This document shows positions 8,778-16,798 of a DNA stretch of 64,000 nt, piece by piece. The stretch covers positions 62,001 through 126,000 of the forward strand of contig JAGZEG010000006.1 in assembly GCA_018368455.1 (NCBI GenBank), read 5' to 3'. Within the stretch, counting starts at the first letter, position 1, and each line of letters begins with the position of its first letter. Both the position numbers and the translations under genes were made by a program. The stretch comes from Coriobacteriia bacterium. Its GTDB lineage: Bacteria; Actinomycetota; Coriobacteriia; Coriobacteriales; UMGS124. The notes beneath the pieces are model-generated. The model saw only the letters and a program-made list of their open reading frames with translations, did no database searches and was not told the origin of the DNA.

Positions 8778-10514
8778 TTGGACACCCAGTGCACCCCGGA
8801 GGCTCTGACGCCCTCAGAGCGCCTGATCGCCAGCAACGTTCCTTCGCGCGTCCACGCCAAGGACGCCACGCTGTACGACTTCTCCGAGGAGGCACTCGAG
8901 AGCGCCCGCGGCTTCATGGGCTGGGCCGACCTTGCCAGCAAGCCCCCGCTGCCGCTCGATGAGATCATGGCGTTCGCGCAGGACGTCATCGACGAGGGGC
9001 TCGACCGCGTCGGCCTGCTCGGCGAGGGAGGCAGCTCCCAGGCCCCCATGACGATCACGAAGCTCAACGCCGAGAAGCACCCCGACATACGCTTCTCGAC
9101 GCTCGACAGCCTCTCGCCGGTCTACATCCGCAAGATCCTGCGCAACATCGACTACTCCCGCTCGTTCTTCATCGTGAGCAGCAAGTCGGGTAGCACGCTC
9201 GAGACGCTGTCGATGTTCAAGCTCATCTGGGAGGACGCCGTCGAGCAGCTCGGCCCCGATAAGGCGGGCCGGCGCTTCGTTGCCATCACCGACCCCGGAA
9301 CGAAGCTCGAGAGCATCGCTCGTGAGCTGGGATTCCGCGGCGTGTTCCTCGGCGAGCCCACCGTGGGCGGGCGCTTCTCCGCGCTGTCGGTCTTTGGCCT
9401 GCTGCCCGCCGCCCTGTGCGGTCTCGACGTGCGCGACCTCGCGGCCCGCGCCGCCGAGATGGAGGCGCTCTGCGCGCAGGACACGCCCGACAACCCCGCC
9501 GTCCAGCTCGCCGACTTCCTGATGAGCAATCTGTCTCACGAGTCGGCCAACTGCTTCACGTACATCTCGCCGCAGCCGGGCCGCGTGTTCGGCCTGTGGA
9601 TGGAGCAGCTCATCGCCGAGTCGCTCGGCAAGAACGGCAAGGGCGTCGTGCCGCACATCGAGATCGACGTCAACCTGCTGAACCACCACCAGCCCAAGCA
9701 TCCCGTCGTCGTGTACCACACGCACACCGACTCGACGTTTGACCGCGACGCGTCGCTGCTATCGCCCGAGGTGCCGCAGCGCTCGTTCGTGCTCGAGGAC
9801 TCCATGGACATCGGCCGCCACTTCGTGCTGTGGGAGTATGCCACCGCGTTCATGGGCTACCTCATGCAGGTTCCGCCGTTCAACCAGCCCGACGTGCAGC
9901 TCGCCAAAACCAACGCGAGCCGCGCGCTACACGGCCTCATGCAGAGCAAGGCCCACCGCCTGGCCGAGCCCTGGGTCATCGCAGAGTACTCCGACGCGTT
10001 CGAGCAGGCGACCGGCATCGTCGACCCCACGAAGATGCGGACGATCGACGAGGTGCTCGACGCGCTGTTCTCGCTCGTCGGCCCCGAAAACTGGATCTCC
10101 GTCAACGCGTTTCTGCCGTTCACGGGTGAGCGCCGCGGCCCGATGGAGGTCATCCGCCACACGCTCGCCCGCAACCTCGAGGTGCCGACGGCGCTGGAGA
10201 TCGGCCCGCGCTACCTGCACTCGACGGGCCAGCTGCAGAAGGGCGGCGAGAACACCGGCGTGTTCGTCATCCTCTCCGCCTATGAGGACGGCGACATCAA
10301 GGTGCCTGGCGAGGACTACTACCTGGGACAGCTTGAGGTCGCGCAGAGCAAGGGCGACCTGGCGGCCCTGTCGAGCAAGGGTCGGCGAGCCGTGCACCTG
10401 CACCTCGCAGACTCCGACGCAGACACGCTGTGGCGTCTGGCCCACGCCTTCGAGGACGCAGGCACGCGCCAGGCCGTCCGCGACGCGCTGGCCGCCGCAA
10501 AGGACGGCGAGTAG
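8778..10514 (+). CDS. pgi: Glucose-6-phosphate isomerase, TAL-PGI subtype
   Basis: 578 aa. It interconverts glucose-6-phosphate and fructose-6-phosphate. The sugar-phosphate isomerase domain shows SSKSGSTLET, VGGRFSALSVFGLLPAAL, EDSMDIGRHFVLWEYATA and a late STGQLQKGGENTGVF segment. This pattern matches the isomerase half of fused transaldolase/phosphoglucose isomerases more than the E. coli enzyme, but no transaldolase domain is attached. I chose TTG at 8778 because ACGAGG lies seven bases upstream; a TTG at 8751 is the alternative. It is monocistronic, ending at a terminator. Confidence 0.9.
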   Translation: MDTQCTPEALTPSERLIASNVPSRVHAKDATLYDFSEEALESARGFMGWADLASKPPLPLDEIMAFAQDVIDEGLDRVGLLGEGGSSQAPMTITKLNAEKHPDIRFSTLDSLSPVYIRKILRNIDYSRSFFIVSSKSGSTLETLSMFKLIWEDAVEQLGPDKAGRRFVAITDPGTKLESIARELGFRGVFLGEPTVGGRFSALSVFGLLPAALCGLDVRDLAARAAEMEALCAQDTPDNPAVQLADFLMSNLSHESANCFTYISPQPGRVFGLWMEQLIAESLGKNGKGVVPHIEIDVNLLNHHQPKHPVVVYHTHTDSTFDRDASLLSPEVPQRSFVLEDSMDIGRHFVLWEYATAFMGYLMQVPPFNQPDVQLAKTNASRALHGLMQSKAHRLAEPWVIAEYSDAFEQATGIVDPTKMRTIDEVLDALFSLVGPENWISVNAFLPFTGERRGPMEVIRHTLARNLEVPTALEIGPRYLHSTGQLQKGGENTGVFVILSAYEDGDIKVPGEDYYLGQLEVAQSKGDLAALSSKGRRAVHLHLADSDADTLWRLAHAFEDAGTRQAVRDALAAAKDGE

Positions 10515-10566
10515 CGCCCGATTCCGGTTCCTGTCGCCCGACAGCGGCTAAAACTGCAACGTAGAG

Positions 10567-10604
10567 GCGAGGCTCCCGCATCACGTCGGCGGCCTCGCTT
10601 TTTT
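10567..10604 (+). terminator. Rho-independent terminator after pgi
   Basis: Perfect 7-bp stem GCGAGGC / GCCTCGC around an 18-nt loop, followed by six T residues at 10599-10604. Confidence 0.85.
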
Positions 10605-10778
10605 ATGGTCGGTATGCCGTGCCGCTACGACAAAACCGGCAGCCTATGTACGCCACGAATGTATAGCGGTGCCAAGCACCCGCCAGACAGGAAGCAAACC
10701 GCGGCCGCGTCGGCACAGATCCAGCTTGTTGGGCATAAGGGGATATAGACAGAGACGATAGGCAGGAAGGACAACTGG

Positions 10779-11633
10779 ATGAAGAGCATCGCGATCGTGA
10801 CGGGGGCCACGTCGGGCATCGGGCGTGAGTTCGTGCGGCAGCTCGACGGCGAATACTACGGACGCATCGACGAGTTCTGGGCCATCGGGCGCAACACGGA
10901 GCGCCTGGCCGAACTGGCCAGCTCCACATATGCACGCGTACGGCCGTTCGCGCTCGATCTCACGCAGCAGGCGGCGCTCGATGAGCTTCGGGCTGCACTG
11001 ACCGAGGAGGCCTCCCGCCTTGCCGCCGAAGGCAGTGAGCTGCGCGTGGGCTGGCTCGTCAACAGCGCGGGCTTCGGTCGCTTTGGGGCGTTCGGCGGTG
11101 TTGGGGCGGGCACGGATGACAGCGAGGCCTCCTGTGACGCCGCCGGTGTCGACACGCAGATGGTAAGACTCAACTGCCTGGCACTCACGGAGATGTGCGA
11201 GATGGCCTTGGCTTACATGGGCCCCGGCTCCCGCATCGTAAACATGGCGTCCGTGGCCGCCTATCTGCCCATATCCCCCATGGCGACCTACGCCGCCTCC
11301 AAGCGCTTCGTGCTCGACGTGACGCGCGCACTCAACGAGGACCTGCGCGGCACGGACATCCACGCCTGTGCCGTGTGCCCCAAGGCCGTGCGCACACGCT
11401 TCTGGGACGAGGCCGGCAAGGCGTCGGGCATCGGCTTTGCCTTTGGGACGGAAAGCGCCTACAACATCGTGCGCAAGGCCATCGCCGCCGTGGAGCGCGG
11501 GGCGGGCAGCGTCATCACGTCGCCCGACATGAAGGTGGCGTGCGGGGCGGCGAAGGTCCTCCCCTACCCGGTGCTCGCCAGCGTCGGGCGCCTCGCGCAG
11601 GCCGCGATGGGCCCCGCTGGGAAGGCACGCTAG
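10779..11633 (+). CDS. Short-chain dehydrogenase/reductase (SDR family)
   Basis: 284 aa. Classical SDR features: the nucleotide-binding TGATSGIG at residues 8-15, NSAG around residue 90, a serine in NMASVAAY, and the catalytic Tyr-x-x-x-Lys as YAASK at about 171-175. The following CPKAVRTRFW segment matches the PG-motif region. Two Gly/Asp/Ser-rich insertions make it longer than minimal SDRs. It would catalyse an NAD(P)-dependent oxidoreduction; the substrate cannot be told. AGGAAGG precedes the ATG. It stands alone, 260 bp downstream of pgi. Confidence 0.85.
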   Translation: MKSIAIVTGATSGIGREFVRQLDGEYYGRIDEFWAIGRNTERLAELASSTYARVRPFALDLTQQAALDELRAALTEEASRLAAEGSELRVGWLVNSAGFGRFGAFGGVGAGTDDSEASCDAAGVDTQMVRLNCLALTEMCEMALAYMGPGSRIVNMASVAAYLPISPMATYAASKRFVLDVTRALNEDLRGTDIHACAVCPKAVRTRFWDEAGKASGIGFAFGTESAYNIVRKAIAAVERGAGSVITSPDMKVACGAAKVLPYPVLASVGRLAQAAMGPAGKAR

Positions 11634-11720
11634 AGCCTGCGGGCCGGCTTCCGCGCGAGGGAGACCCCGGAGCGCCCACACGCGCGCCCTCTCGAAGGCT
11701 CCCTTGTGTGGAAGTCAGCG

Positions 11721-11891
11721 TTTCGTGGACGAGAAGTCGTGGCGTGTATGCCGCTGACGGGAGCGGGTGGCGAGTCTGCTACGTACGTTTGCGGGGTCCG
11801 CAGCAAAATCGCAGGTGAGGGCGCTGCGGCTTGCAAGCAGATATTCCCAGCGAGCATGAGGGAACGTTCACGGCTCGCGTTTTTGGCCGCG
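11721..11891 (+). repeat. Dispersed intergenic element, copy 1
   Basis: 171 bp aligning without gaps to 15766-15936 in the same orientation. The first ~40 bp are about 75 percent identical, the middle 40 bp have diverged, and the last 91 bp (11801-11891) differ at only four positions. The conserved part contains the 10-bp palindrome GCTTGCAAGC and ends in a terminator-type hairpin with a T tract. Both copies sit just downstream of a plus-strand gene and upstream of a convergent minus-strand terminator. Confidence 0.8.
11850..11884 (+). terminator. Terminator-like hairpin at the end of repeat copy 1
   Basis: GCGAGC / GCTCGC stem enclosing a 17-nt loop with an internal GAACGTTC palindrome, then G followed by TTTTT at 11880-11884. 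It probably terminates the SDR transcript or an RNA made from the repeat. Confidence 0.65.
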
Positions 11892-11943
11892 AAAGGAGTC
11901 CTCTGCGGCAGAGGAAGCCCTCGGACAGCCAAAGGCGCCCCAC

Positions 11944-11989
11944 AAAACGCGGAGGGCCCGGCTGGCGCACACGCTCCAGCCGGGCCCTC
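11944..11989 (-). terminator. Terminator of the flavoprotein-cytochrome operon
   Basis: Perfect 14-bp stem GAGGGCCCGGCTGG / CCAGCCGGGCCCTC with a 10-nt loop. On the minus strand it is followed by CGCGTTTTG, giving a short T run. Confidence 0.8.
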
Positions 11990-12034
11990 TCGTCATCGCA
12001 CGATCACGCCACGGGAGATCACAAGATCTCAGGC

Positions 12035-12631
12035 CTACTTGGCGGAGTCAGCCACGGCCGAGCCGTAGGGGAAGCCATAAGAGCGGCCGCTCGTGCCGTA
12101 GCCCAGGTCGCCGTAGATGACGCTCGGGTCGACATACTGCGGCTTCTTGTCGCCCTTCTCCGGGTTCTCCCAGCCCTCGGGCACCGTGATGCGGTGGCAC
12201 ACGTTGCACATGAACACGGGCTTCACGTCCGTGGCGTCGCCCGCGGCGCTGTCAGAGGCCGCATCGCCGGTCGCAGCCTCGCGGTGGCAGTCAGTGCACT
12301 CGAAGTCGTAGTGGCCGCGGTGCGGGTCATACACGAGCTTGCCGCCCTCGTCGAGCAGCACGTTGATGCCGGCCTCGTCCAGGTCGGCGAACGTCGCGCC
12401 CGAGGCGATGAGCGTCTTGGCGAGCTCCTCGTCCCCGTACGTCGTGGGCGTGACGTTGAGGTACGGGTTGTCGGCAGCTGCGCTCGAGGCAGCCTGCCCG
12501 TCCGTGCTGCTCGCCGCCTGCTCGGAGCCAAGAGCAACGTCGCTGCCCATCGCATAGATGCCCAGGCTGCCCGCCAGGACGACGCCGCACGCCAGCGCAC
12601 CAATAGCGCGCCTCTTCGCATGGATGATCAT
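12035..12631 (-). CDS. Exported dihaem c-type cytochrome
   Basis: 198 aa. A Lys/Arg-containing N-terminus and a hydrophobic stretch (residues ~10-28) form a signal peptide or membrane anchor. An Ala/Ser/Asp-rich linker follows, then two haem c attachment sites, CTDCH and CNVCH, about 35 residues apart. No further CxxCH is present, so it carries two haems rather than the four of classical flavocytochrome fumarate reductases. GAGGGAG lies eight bases before the ATG. It starts 55 bp after the flavoprotein stop and would pass electrons, probably from menaquinol, to that enzyme outside the membrane. Confidence 0.85.
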   Translation of the reverse strand: MIIHAKRRAIGALACGVVLAGSLGIYAMGSDVALGSEQAASSTDGQAASSAAADNPYLNVTPTTYGDEELAKTLIASGATFADLDEAGINVLLDEGGKLVYDPHRGHYDFECTDCHREAATGDAASDSAAGDATDVKPVFMCNVCHRITVPEGWENPEKGDKKPQYVDPSVIYGDLGYGTSGRSYGFPYGSAVADSAK

Positions 12632-12686
12632 CGTGACACTCCCTCTCGCTGTCGTCTGACCTCAGGTCAGGACGCGTCTCTTTGTG

Positions 12687-14438
12687 TTAGAGGTAATCCT
12701 CGCCCAGCATGTCCTTGACGGCGATCCAGCCGAACGTCTGGCCGTGGCCGATGCCGCTGCCGGGCATGTTCGGCGGATAGATGTGGCCATAGAACGAGCC
12801 GGCCGTGTTGCCCGCGGCATAGAGGCCCGGAATCGGCGTGCCCTTCTTGTCCATGACGTTGATGTGGTCGTCGATCTTGAGGCCACCGCGCGTCGACGTC
12901 ATGGCAACGCCCATCTCGGCAACGTAGAACGGCGCGGTGTCGATGGAGGCCAGGTACTTCGGCGCCTTGAGGAACTGACGGTCCTCGCCGGCAGCGCAGG
13001 CATCGTTGTAGATCTGGATCGTCTCGTTGAACACGTCGGGATCGAAGCCCTCGCCGGCGCACAGCTCGTCGAGCGTGTCGTACTTGTGGATGATGCCGCG
13101 CTCGACCTCCTTGTCAACCTCTTCCTGCGTGTTGATGGCCATGAGGTCGACCTCTGCGTAGCCGAAGTCCTTGTACTTCTCGTGCCACGCGCCGTCGAAG
13201 ATGCCGTAGACGCGGCCATTAGGCGTCGAGAGGATGACGTGGCTGAACGACTGGAACACCATGTCCTCCGTGCCGACGCGACGACCGCTCATGTCGACGA
13301 TGAGGCCCTGGAGGTTCGCGACGGCGGGGCGCCAGCCGAGCTCCTGCATGGAGGCGAGCGCCGGGTTCTCGCTGGGCAGCGGGCGCAGGTCGGCGCAGTC
13401 CGTCGTCGTGTTCATCGGGAACAGGTCGCCGCCGGCGTAGGCGTCCATGTCCGCACCGACCCACATGGCCATCATGTGGCCGTCGCCCACGTTGTTGGGC
13501 TCGGCGACCGTGTCGACGACCTTGAGCAGCGTCGGGTTGAACGCGCGGAGCATCTCCTCGTTCATGCCGAAGTCGCCCGTGGCCAGCAGCACGCCCTTCG
13601 AGGCGTTGTAGCGCACGTACGAGCCGTCCTCGCGCTGGGCGATGACACCCTCGACGCGGCCCTCCGTGCCGTTGGCGACGCCGCCACGGACAAGCTGGCG
13701 CACCGGCGTGTGGAACACGTACTCGGCACCGGCGTTCTTGGCGAGGTCGGCAATGGCCTCAGCCCAGTCCCAGTTCGAGCCGTTGACCGTGATGTTGCCC
13801 GTACCCGGCTCGCCAAAGAAGATGGGCGTGGGGTACTCGTTCCAGAACTGGACGCCACCGCCGCCCGCCGCGAAGCTCGGCATGCCGGGAAGCAGGGTAC
13901 AGCCGATCGTAGCCATCTGCTCCTCGAGCCAGTCGATGAACGGGCCGGAGTTGTCGAAGAAGCGCGCGTAGAGCGACAGGCGGCCCTGGAAGGCGTTCGT
14001 GATGTTCCAGAAGTCACGCAGCGTCTCCGTGCGGTCGAACTCGATGCCCGCCTCCTTCTGGCAACGCGCGTTGAAGCCCATCGTGTGCAGGCGCTTGTTC
14101 ATGACCTTGCCGGCCTTCTCAAGCACGACGACCTTGGCGCCCTGCTGGGCGGCGTACAGAGCCGCCGGGCCGGACGAGATGCCTGCACCGCAGATGACGA
14201 TGTCGTAGTCATACGTCTCGGCGATCTGGTCATCGGTAATGGCGGCCGGGGGCACCTCCCACGTCCACGTGGGCACGTAGTCGCCGTTGGCGTTGGCGGC
14301 CATCGTCTCGGCCGTCGGGGCCGTAGCCTCGGCCGCGTTGGCCTGCGTCGCAGGCTGCGCGGCCATCGCGCCCGCAGCGACTGCGCCCGTCGCGGCCATG
14401 GCCGCCCCCGTCAGAAAGCCCCGCCTCGTCAGTTCCAT
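12687..14438 (-). CDS. Tat-exported fumarate-reductase-like flavoprotein (FAD-dependent oxidoreductase)
   Basis: 583 aa from ATG 14438, preceded by AGGAAGGGA. It opens with a twin-arginine signal (LTRRGFLTGAA, then an Ala-rich hydrophobic stretch). The FAD-binding domain shows YDIVICGAGISSGPAAL. The C-terminal substrate and FAD region shows TRGGLKID, GLYAAGNTAGS and GSGIGHGQTFGW, as in fumarate, urocanate and related periplasmic reductases. With the cytochrome downstream it forms a two-gene extracellular reductase. The natural acceptor is not deducible: Coriobacteriia carry many paralogs with different substrates. A LysR gene is divergent, probably controlling it. Confidence 0.88.
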   Translation of the reverse strand: MELTRRGFLTGAAMAATGAVAAGAMAAQPATQANAAEATAPTAETMAANANGDYVPTWTWEVPPAAITDDQIAETYDYDIVICGAGISSGPAALYAAQQGAKVVVLEKAGKVMNKRLHTMGFNARCQKEAGIEFDRTETLRDFWNITNAFQGRLSLYARFFDNSGPFIDWLEEQMATIGCTLLPGMPSFAAGGGGVQFWNEYPTPIFFGEPGTGNITVNGSNWDWAEAIADLAKNAGAEYVFHTPVRQLVRGGVANGTEGRVEGVIAQREDGSYVRYNASKGVLLATGDFGMNEEMLRAFNPTLLKVVDTVAEPNNVGDGHMMAMWVGADMDAYAGGDLFPMNTTTDCADLRPLPSENPALASMQELGWRPAVANLQGLIVDMSGRRVGTEDMVFQSFSHVILSTPNGRVYGIFDGAWHEKYKDFGYAEVDLMAINTQEEVDKEVERGIIHKYDTLDELCAGEGFDPDVFNETIQIYNDACAAGEDRQFLKAPKYLASIDTAPFYVAEMGVAMTSTRGGLKIDDHINVMDKKGTPIPGLYAAGNTAGSFYGHIYPPNMPGSGIGHGQTFGWIAVKDMLGEDYL

Positions 14439-14666
14439 CGCAAGTCCCTTCCTCGACTCTCCTCGCCGCTTCGCTGCGTTCCGCACTCTTGCCGAGCCCA
14501 TCGAAACGACCTTGGGACGAACCGCCCGCGCGCCCGATGCCACCCCTGAGCCCAGACACCGGGTGCGCGGGCGACTCGCCTGAATACACGCTGAAACAGT
14601 ACGTCGGCGGGAGGCGATGCCCCAAAGACCGAAATCCCATAGCATGCATCGCTAGCCTTGAGGGCG

Positions 14667-14687
14667 CTCATAAACTATTCTTATGAG
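14667..14687. promoter_or_regulatory. Palindromic LysR-type operator
   Basis: Perfect inverted repeat CTCATAA - 7 nt - TTATGAG between the divergent flavoprotein and LysR genes. It contains the ATAA...TTAT form of the T-N11-A LysR box. It overlaps an ATG at 14683, which argues that the regulator starts downstream at the GTG at 14734. A second, less perfect dyad (TAGC ATGCATC GCTA) lies just upstream. Confidence 0.6.
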
Positions 14688-14733
14688 AAGAGATGAGAGG
14701 CTCGGCAAACTGTCTGGACGACAGGGGGCGCTG

Positions 14734-15702
14734 GTGAGGGACGAATACCTACGAGAGTTTTTGGTCGCCGCGTCGTCGATGAGTTTCACGGCGGCGGCGA
14801 AGAAACTGTACATGAGCCAGCCTAAGATGAGCATGCACATCCAGGCCATAGAGGACGAGCTCGGCTTTCCCCTGTTCGATCGCCACGGGAGTCTGTCGCT
14901 CACACGCGAGGGAGCCCTGTTCTACGAGCACATCTCCGGGCTGCTTGACGAGTACGACGCGCTCGTCGAGCAGTGTCGCGGGTTGTCTAAGGTCGTTGCC
15001 GTTCGCTTCGTGTTCGGCGAGTTCTCGATGATCGACATGTTCCCCGCTGCCTCGATGGCCCGGTTCAGAAAGGCGCTCTCGAAGCTGGCGGAGGACCCGC
15101 GCTACGAAGTCGTCTCCCACCCGCTCGACAACACGCTGACCATTGCAGAATCGTTTGAAGCCGGTCTGTGCGACGCGTCGTTTCGCACCTGCTGCATGGA
15201 GAGCTTTCAGCCGGGCGAGATCGTCGACCTGCCAGACGGCATGAGTGTGCTGCCCCTCGAGATGGATCCCATGGTCGCGCTCGTCAGCAGCCACCATCCG
15301 CTCGCAGGACGTTCAAGCGTCAGCGTCCAGGACATCGCAGCCTATCCCGTGCCGCTCTCAAGTCTGCCGGTCATGGCGACGTTCAACAGCACGCGCAGCG
15401 ACTTCTTCACGGCGCACGGCTGCAAGCCGCGCTACCACGTCAGAGCCGTCAGCACGCCGTCGGCTCTACTGCGTCCCGACACGTCGGCAAACGAGGTCTA
15501 TCTCGTGGCGCGCTCCTACGGCCAGAAGCGCGACATGCTGCAGCTTGCGGGGCTTGAGGCGCTCGACATCTCCGACACGGTGGCTCAGTCATGCTTCTGT
15601 CTGTGCTTTCCTGCGGGGACGAGCAACAAGGCGGTGCAAGCGCTCGTGCAGGAGCTGAAAGGCGACGGCGCAGGGAACGTGGGACGAGCGACAGCGCAGT
15701 GA
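14734..15702 (+). CDS. LysR-family transcriptional regulator
   Basis: 322 aa from GTG 14734. The N-terminal winged helix-turn-helix (EYLREFLVAASSMSFTAAAKKLYMSQPKM, split here: FTAAAKKL then SQPKMSMHIQAIEDELG) is followed by a substrate-binding-like C-terminal domain. I prefer this start because AGGGGG lies six bases upstream and because the alternative ATG at 14683 sits inside a perfect palindrome that looks like its operator. It is divergent from the Tat flavoprotein and most simply regulates that operon and itself in response to the flavoprotein's substrate; this is inference from arrangement. Confidence 0.85.
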   Translation: MRDEYLREFLVAASSMSFTAAAKKLYMSQPKMSMHIQAIEDELGFPLFDRHGSLSLTREGALFYEHISGLLDEYDALVEQCRGLSKVVAVRFVFGEFSMIDMFPAASMARFRKALSKLAEDPRYEVVSHPLDNTLTIAESFEAGLCDASFRTCCMESFQPGEIVDLPDGMSVLPLEMDPMVALVSSHHPLAGRSSVSVQDIAAYPVPLSSLPVMATFNSTRSDFFTAHGCKPRYHVRAVSTPSALLRPDTSANEVYLVARSYGQKRDMLQLAGLEALDISDTVAQSCFCLCFPAGTSNKAVQALVQELKGDGAGNVGRATAQ

Positions 15703-15765
15703 GCGAGATCCCCTCCGAGAGGCCCGGCGTATGAGTCCACGGAAGACCTTGCCGCGCAGAAGCTG

Positions 15766-15936
15766 TTTCATGGACGAGAATCCGGGGCGTGCATACCACC
15801 GATGAGTACAAGCGCAGGATTTGCAGCATCCACCTGCAGATATCTCAGCAAAATCGCAGGTGAGGGCACCGCAGCTTGCAAGCAGATATTCCTAGCGAGC
15901 ATGAGGGAACGTTCACGGCTCGCGTTTTTGGCCGCG
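15766..15936 (+). repeat. Dispersed intergenic element, copy 2
   Basis: Second copy of the 171-bp element described at 11721-11891: same strand, no gaps, only four differences in the last 91 bp. It again lies between a plus-strand gene end and a convergent minus-strand terminator. The near-identity of the 3' part against the diverged middle suggests selection, or recent spread, of the hairpin-containing end. Confidence 0.8.
15895..15929 (+). terminator. Terminator-like hairpin at the end of repeat copy 2
   Basis: Same GCGAGC / GCTCGC stem as copy 1, followed by GTTTTT ending at 15929. It could terminate lysR. Confidence 0.65.
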
Positions 15937-15996
15937 CGGCGGCCTCTTGGGCACAGGCGGCCTCGGTGTGCCGGCACAGTCAGCCGCACGTCCACG

Positions 15997-16046
15997 AAAA
16001 AGCGGCCCGGCCGGCCCTCCGCGCAGGAGAGGCCAACCGAGCCGCT
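15997..16046 (-). terminator. Rho-independent terminator of slyD
   Basis: On the minus strand AGCGGC-TCGG-TTGGCC pairs with GGCCGG-CCGG-GCCGCT (few mismatches) around a ~14-nt loop, followed by TTTTT. It starts 34 bp after the slyD stop. Confidence 0.75.
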
Positions 16047-16079
16047 GAATCGCAAGCGCTCTATACGGAACCGCGGGCT

Positions 16080-16568
16080 TTAGCAGCCGCCGCAGCCGCC
16101 ACCGCAGGAGCCGCCGCAGCTCGAGCAGTCACCGCAGGTGTGCTCGGGGGCATCCTCGCGCGACACGAGCTCGAGCTCGAAGTTCAGCGCCTTACCAGCG
16201 AGCTGGTGGTTGAAGTCGAGGTGGGCCTTGCCGTCCTCGATCTTCGTCACGACAGCGGCCATGGGATAGCCGGCCGGGTTGCGGAAGTACACCGTCTTGC
16301 CCACGGGCAGCTGGTCAGCGTTGGGGATGCTGTCCGTCGGGATGACCTGCACGAGACGCTCGTCGCGCTCGCCATAGGCGTCCTTCGGCTCCAGGTGGAT
16401 CTTCACCTTGTCGCCCGGCTGCATGCCGGCAACGGCGTTCTCGAAGCCGGGAATGACCTGGTGGCTGCCCTCGACGAACGAGATGGGGTCGCGCCCCTCG
16501 CTGCTGTCGAACACGCTGCCGTCGTCGAGCGTGCCCTTGTAGTGCACCTTCACGAGCTTGTTGGCCAT
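16080..16568 (-). CDS. slyD: SlyD-type FKBP peptidyl-prolyl isomerase with cysteine-rich metal-binding tail
   Basis: 162 aa from ATG 16568 (GGAG upstream). The FKBP domain shows VKVHYKGTLDDGSVFDSS and PISFVEGSHQVIPGFENAVAGM, with the SlyD insert-in-flap region between about 70 and 130 (KDAYGERD, HLDFNHQLAGKALNFELE). The last ~18 residues are CGDCSSCGGSCGGGCGGC, with six cysteines: a short version of the nickel/zinc-binding tail of SlyD. SlyD delivers nickel during hydrogenase maturation in E. coli, consistent with the hyp operon nearby. It acts in the cytosol as a chaperone and isomerase. Confidence 0.92.
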   Translation of the reverse strand: MANKLVKVHYKGTLDDGSVFDSSEGRDPISFVEGSHQVIPGFENAVAGMQPGDKVKIHLEPKDAYGERDERLVQVIPTDSIPNADQLPVGKTVYFRNPAGYPMAAVVTKIEDGKAHLDFNHQLAGKALNFELELVSREDAPEHTCGDCSSCGGSCGGGCGGC

Positions 16569-16798
16569 GACGAGAACTCCAATCGCAATAGGGCGCCTGA
16601 GCTGAGACGCCCTTCCGTGGGCGCGAACGGCGCGCCGATAACCATACCATGTGCAGGCCCGGGCCGCCACGTCCGCGCGACACCGAGCAAACACGAATCC
16701 GCACATCACCCAATGTACCCAGGACGACCGCCCCGCAGCGCGTTCTTTCCGCGAGATGCGGCAGGCCCCGCGAACACTTCAGGACAGTGAGCCTTCCG

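Larger units (their letters stand above)
11634..12034. other. Intergenic region holding a dispersed repeat and a terminator
   Basis: 401 bp between the convergent SDR and cytochrome genes. It contains copy 1 of the 171-bp dispersed element (11721-11891), whose end is itself a plus-strand terminator, and then the minus-strand terminator of the cytochrome operon (11944-11989). Short readings through the repeat in several frames are not credible genes. Confidence 0.6.
15703..16079. other. Intergenic region holding a dispersed repeat and the slyD terminator
   Basis: 377 bp between the convergent lysR and slyD genes. It holds copy 2 of the 171-bp element (15766-15936) and the minus-strand slyD terminator (15997-16046). 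No additional gene is supported. Confidence 0.6.

Noticed and set aside
11706..12068. Short open frames within the two 171-bp repeat copies (shared SKIAGEG...RERSRLAFLAA and QADIPSEHEGTF fragments)
   Set aside because: All three frames are partly conserved because the DNA is nearly identical; no ribosome site and different ends outside the repeat.
12684..14549. Long open frame on the plus strand opposite the flavoprotein gene
   Set aside because: Antisense shadow in high-GC DNA: composition dominated by Arg, Val, His and Asp runs, no family pattern, while the minus strand encodes a complete Tat flavoprotein.
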